From: Cercis canadensis
Lineage: Eukaryota > Streptophyta > Magnoliopsida > Fabales > Fabaceae
Length of the DNA stretch: 64,000 nucleotides
Direction of reading: 5' to 3'
Assembly: GCA_003255065.1 (NCBI GenBank)
Contig: QAOA01006931.1
Coordinates: 2,375,542 to 2,439,541, forward strand
A program made the translations under genes and the position numbers. Each line of letters opens with the position of its first letter. The first letter of the stretch is position 1. The notes beneath the pieces were generated by a model, which saw only the letters and a program-made list of their open reading frames with translations, was not told the origin of the DNA and ran no database searches. Of this stretch, positions 59,679 to 64,000 are shown one piece after another.

Positions 59679-62600
59679 TTACACAAGTTCTTTCTTTTTG
59701 GGTTCAAGAACAGGAGGATCAACTTCAATTCCCATATTCGCTGCAGTACCAGCAATAATTCTCATTGCGGATTCGATGCTGGAGCAATTCAAATCAGGCA
59801 GCTTTTCAGCGGCAATCGTACGCAATTGGTCAATTGTGATCTTTCCTACTTTTTCCAACTTGGGGTCTTTAGAACCCTTTTCCACCCCTACATAGCCAAT
59901 CAATATCATTAGACAATGTAAAAATTGAATTTATAAGTCACAATGAAAGAAAAGCTCAGATCATTATGTCCTACTACCTAATTATTGACATTTCATCTAT
60001 ACAGACATCCATAATATAACGAGAAGGCACTAACAATTTCCCAGAACACTACTTGGTTCACGGAATCATGTTAAACAAAGCCAAGACCAAATTCTTTAGT
60101 ATACATGCCAAGGCCCAAAAATCTTAAACAAACCAGTTCTTGTTTAAATTTTAGCTGACCTAATAAAAACAATTGGATATTAAATTTCAATCTAAATGGC
60201 AGTTAAATCAATTTATGCTTTTGAACCCTCAGGTTTAGATCCAAAAGTATTACTCTCTTTTTAATTTTCAAATTTTGCAGTCTATTCCAATTAATAGCAA
60301 GTATTGCATCAACTGACATATGCTTATGTGATAAATTGCTGGCATGGCAGCATCTTATCATCTGGTTGTGGTTATATTACCTTTCACTAGAAACCAAGGT
60401 TCAGTGGTCCTTAATCACAGACAAGGAGTAAAATTTCGGTCAAATATGCTAATGACTTAGTATGCATTTGTGAACAAGAGTCTAATTTGAATCACATGAG
60501 CAGAGGATCTTAATGGCTATAATATGATTGGTGCTCTGACCATCTCCAGTCACAGAATGGAAGGAGACTCGTACAAATCAAATTCATGCTTGTCATCCTA
60601 ATCTTATGGCATATAGGTTAAAACAAAATTCTGAATCCCAATGATAGAGACAAACAAGTTATCAGTTAATATTACATACGCCTAATGTTTGATTGGGCAC
60701 ATGTCAAGCCCTGCTTTTTCATTATCTTCTAACAGGACTAAAAAACTCAAGGTCCGTTTGCTACATTTGCTGTATCTATCCGTTCAAGATGCTCAGAGAG
60801 CTGGTTGACCAGGAGATATGCAACTTACACAATTCAAACATCAAGAGAAGGAACTCATGAGCATGAGTGGTTATCTGGACCACTACTGGTGGAAGTTAGG
60901 AATGTATACAATATGAGCTTTTACCTTACTTGGGTTTTCCACTTAAGGAAAACTGAAGCTAGCTTTTGCCTTACTTTAAAGATATTACAGAAACTGAAGC
61001 ACATAGAAGCGATATTGTGATTTAGTTGCAGGAAAGATAGTTGCGTTTATCAGTTTATGTAGTTGTCAGGGCTGGCGTTTGGATATGTGGTTCCGCCACT
61101 ACATAATAAAATGGCTAAAAATGGTTTTGCAAATAGTGGGTCGTTTGAGCGGTAGCAGTTTAGGTTGGATAGTTTGTGCTAGGGCTCAGACCTGGAAGAG
61201 GACTCTGTAGTTGTAGTTGGTAAACGAAGATGAAAGTTAAGTTTTACATTGAGCGAAATTTATCATGATGGTTGATCTCAATGGATTAAGGAACTTGGCA
61301 GGTCCTTTGTAGAATCCACTAATGGAGATGACTACCAGGTTGATGGTGGTGAGACTTTTCTATGAAAGGTAAGTTGCATGTAGTCATCTACGACCAAAGA
61401 GGACAAGCAATTAATTGAGCACATAGTAGTTAATCCATATGGTATCTTCAAGAAAGGATCTAGTCTGACTTCAAATAGTGTTTTTACCAATGGAGGAGTT
61501 GTGCAGCCTACCTTTGAGCAGAAGCACTAAACTTTATGGCAATGAAAGATGAAACCAATAGAGACTTAAGAAGGAATAGTTTGACCAATATGGGTCATGC
61601 AATGTTCAAACACAATAAAGAATTTCAAAGCTGTGGCATATAATATTCCAAATCACCACCACGTAAAAAGCCAGGGCATCATAATGATTCCTAACATAGA
61701 CAGATACATCTACATAACTACTCTTCCCTTTGTGAGAAGAGATTGCGTCTGTAGACAACTAAGCCGTGTCAAGAACTAATTCAACCTAAAAACTTAAGCT
61801 GATAGGTGAAGACCCATAAATAGATTTATATCTAACACGCCCCAACACACTAAAAGCCCTTTGGGCTTGAAGCGTAGACAAAGCACAGACTCATTTATAC
61901 CATGTGCTGAAATTTCAATTTACTTGAGAAAGTGGGGGCAAAAGGATTCGATCTCCTGACCGTTTGGTCAAAGAGGCTCTGATACCATGTCAAGAACTAA
62001 TTCAACCTAAAAGTTTAAGCTAATAGGTGAAGGCCCATGAATAGATTTATATCTAACAAGCCGTTAAATAATTTGACGAAAGTGACCCCTTCATTCCCAT
62101 AAATTCTTTTGTGTGTCAAGCGCTGAGAAGAACTATTCATCAATAACGAAGTATACTACCAACCCCTAGGATAACATAACATCAAACAGCTTCTAGGCAT
62201 TGCTCAACAACATACCTGCTGCCTTAAGGAGAAGAACAGAAGCAGGCGGGGTCTTCAATATGAAAGTAAAGCTTTTATCCTGAAATAATATAACATAATC
62301 CATGAAGAAGTAAGAAAGCAAAAGATATCGAAAGACATTCTACTTGGAGAAAAATCAAAGGCGAGAGAGCAAAAAACACACATCGTAGACCGTAATTTCC
62401 ACAGGAATGACATAACCGGCCTTGTCGGCGGTCCTGGCATTGTAATCCTTACAGAAAGCCATAATATTGACACCCTTGGAACCAAGTGCAGGCCCGACTG
62501 GAGGAGCAGGTGTAGCCTTCCCAGCCTCAAGAGCCAGCTTTATAAGTCCAACCACTGCACCAGAGAGAAGGTCAAAGTACTGTTCACTATTACAAAAAAA

Positions 62601-62860
62601 AAATTTAGGTGAATTATGCTAGGAAATTCAGTCATACCTTTCTTTGCTTTTCCACCAGGTTTAGGAGGAGCCATTGCAGTAACAGTGAGACGCCTTGGAA
62701 GTGGAGATACAGTTGGGAGAGGGTGTTTGCTGGTAAGGAACTGGAGGGAGATGTTACTGGCGGAATTTGAAGAAAGTTTGGTCGATGAGGAGAATAAGGA
62801 CGAAGAAGAATAACAAAATGAAGGAAGACGCTGTTGACAGGTGAAGAGAGTTGACGCCAT
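59679..62860 (-). CDS. PRPL11: Plastid 50S ribosomal protein L11
   Basis: Four exons on the minus strand (62860-62638, 62554-62382, 62279-62216, 59887-59679) join in frame to 222 residues, the usual size. Residues 1-62 are a Ser-rich chloroplast transit peptide; the mature protein starts around [12 protein letters not shown]. The L11 N-domain carries the Pro-rich [21 protein letters not shown] signature, and the C-domain, which binds the 23S rRNA GTPase centre, ends with [13 protein letters not shown]. Mitochondrial L11 lacks this plastid-type presequence. The reading frame is open upstream to an ATG at 62959, but the start at 62860 fits the transit peptide. Intron 3 is long (2.3 kb) and holds a small TRIM retroelement at 61767-62058. 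Confidence 0.94.
61767..62058 (-). mobile_element. 292-bp TRIM/SMART-type LTR element in PRPL11 intron 3
   Basis: Two 71-bp direct repeats (61767-61837 and 61988-62058) with TG..CA ends flank 150 bp. The 5-bp flanks are identical, AGCCG at 61762-61766 and 62059-62063. On the minus strand the bases just inside the right repeat read TGGTATCAGAGCC, the classic primer site complementary to initiator tRNA-Met. A purine-rich GTGTTGGGGCG lies next to the left repeat as the polypurine tract. There is no coding capacity, so it depends on proteins from other elements. The repeats differ at about five positions, indicating an older insertion than the gypsy element. Confidence 0.88.
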
Positions 62861-63126
62861 TGAAACTTTGACAGAGACGAATTGTTGATACTCCCCACCA
62901 GAGCCAAACAAGATATGGAAGATTGGATAAAGGCCGTATCCCATCACCTCCCGGGGCATGGCCGGTTAAAATCCGACAATTATTTATTTATTTCTTTATT
63001 TTGGGCCAACCCGACTATTGTCTCGCACGAGTTGCAATTACAACAGTCAAAATTGGACTTCGCCAACGGGCCAGGTTTGGGTTTAAAAGTGAGACCTGGT
63101 TTAATATATCTAAGCTTTCAAATTGA

Positions 63127-63680
63127 GGCTTTTTGACATAAATATTACATTATACAAAAATATTTATCTAAATATAACAAGTTTTAAAATATTTACACAA
63201 ATATTACATTTTTTAAAATTTTAAAAATTAAAAAAAAAAAAATCAGACACGTGGGACCCACCAAATACGCCGTGGGCCTTACGACGTGTCCTAGAAGACC
63301 TATACTTGGTTTAAAATGTAACCCTCAAAAATCAAAATTAGATGAAGCCTAGTTGAACTCACCCACCCTATGTACATGAGTTTCCTTCTTAAACGTGAGA
63401 ACCTCCTTTCCACATGGCAAATCAGAACCACAAAAACTATATTTATCAATATAACATACATCTTGCACACGTCAAACCACCTGCAGAAGCAACAGACGGA
63501 TTTGGCCTATTGGGACACGCCGTGAGGCCCACGGCATGTTCGGTGGGTCTCACGTGTCCGAAAATCTTTTTTTTTTAATTTTTAAATTTTTAAAAAATGC
63601 AATATTTGTGTAAATACTTTGAAACTTGTTATATTTAGGTAAATACTTTTGTACAATGTAATATTTATGTCAAAAGGCCT
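63127..63680. mobile_element. ~554-bp palindromic MITE with 9-bp duplication
   Basis: The two halves are reverse complements, with inner hairpin arms rich in ACACGTGGGACCCACC-like words. The ends read GGCTTTTTGACAT and, inverted, GGCCTTTTGACAT. The flanks share TCAAATTGA (63118-63126 and 63681-63689), fitting a 9-bp Mutator-type duplication; the exact edge is uncertain by one base. Non-coding. It lies about 270 bp upstream of the PRPL11 start codon. Confidence 0.8.
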
Positions 63681-63689
63681 TCAAATTGA

Positions 63690-64000
63690 TTTAAGGTTTA
63701 ATTATTCTTTAAGTCGAGCAAAAGTCTAAATAAGTCTTTATAGTTTATTTTTAACTAAATTGGTCCTTAAACTTTTAAAGTGGTCTAATTAAATTTTTAC
63801 TATTAGTCTTAAGCCCCGTTTGGATAGCATAGTTTACAGTTTATTAGAGCTTCTCTATTAGTATAAGTATTTTTATATAAAAAAATAGTGTTTAGATAAG
63901 TTTATATAAATAACTTATTAACCTCAAAATTAATTTTTAGATTATTTTATTAAACTATTTTTTTAGGCTTTTTAGGAAAGTTTCATGTTAAAGCCAATTT
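63690..64000. other. A+T-rich end of window
   Basis: No gene or complete element is visible. The motif GCCCCGTTTGGATAGCATAG near 63811 resembles ends of plant DNA transposons, but the other end would lie outside the window. Confidence 0.4.

Noticed and set aside
61975-62000. Possible tRNA-Met-related sequence
   Set aside because: The match is only the 12-13 base primer binding site of the TRIM element; no cloverleaf is present.

Overview
This is an A+T-rich stretch of nuclear DNA from a flowering plant, most likely a eudicot. Genes are split by short introns with GT..AG ends, nucleus-encoded organelle proteins carry plant-type targeting ends, and the spaces between genes hold MITE-like foldbacks and LTR retroelements. 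I cannot name the species. Exon joins below were chosen so that every spliced reading frame closes exactly.

Layout. 1-4.4 kb: A+T-rich DNA with two foldback elements flanked by 9-bp target-site duplications. 4.4-5.8 kb: an intronless MYC-type bHLH transcription factor (+). 8.2-11.8 kb: a BODYGUARD-like alpha/beta hydrolase (-). 15.8-18.1 kb: a GDSL esterase/lipase (+, 5 exons). 19.9-22.8 kb: a DWARF27-like protein (+). 24.4-26.7 kb: a secreted GH9 endoglucanase (+, 7 exons). 28.4-29.7 kb: an intronless seven-transmembrane GPR107-type protein (+). 32.5-39.2 kb: nucleoporin NUP98 (-, 11 coding exons) with FG repeats, GLEBS-like segment and autoproteolytic domain. 40.1-40.5 kb: an apparent two-exon gene fragment (-). 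41.0-42.5 kb: a large inverted repeat in which both arms carry a piece of a MIZ1/DUF617 gene. 43.8-45.7 kb: mitochondrial import chaperone TIM13 (+), its intron broken by an assembly gap and a duplicated block. 48.8-58.1 kb: a complete, young Ty3/gypsy element of Tat/Retand type (-) with near-identical LTRs, gag-pol broken by two in-frame stops, and an antisense extra gene. 59.7-62.9 kb: plastid ribosomal protein L11 (-), with a 292-bp TRIM-type retroelement in its last intron. 63.1-63.7 kb: another foldback element.

The host genes form no operon-like pathway; they are an ordinary mix of cuticle/lipid (BODYGUARD-like, GDSL), cell-wall (GH9), carotenoid-isomerase-like (D27-like), jasmonate-type regulator (bHLH), nuclear pore and organelle functions. 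The BODYGUARD-like and D27-like genes recall a neighbouring pair in Arabidopsis, suggesting conserved local order. I found no new defence or biosynthetic system. The most interesting items are the tiny intact TRIM, the gene-capturing inverted repeat, the Tat-type element with its antisense ORF, and foldbacks lying against three promoters.

Assembly caution: several single-base Ns sit exactly between two copies of the same sequence (25-230 bp). These are best read as contig ends joined without overlap merging, not as biological tandem repeats.
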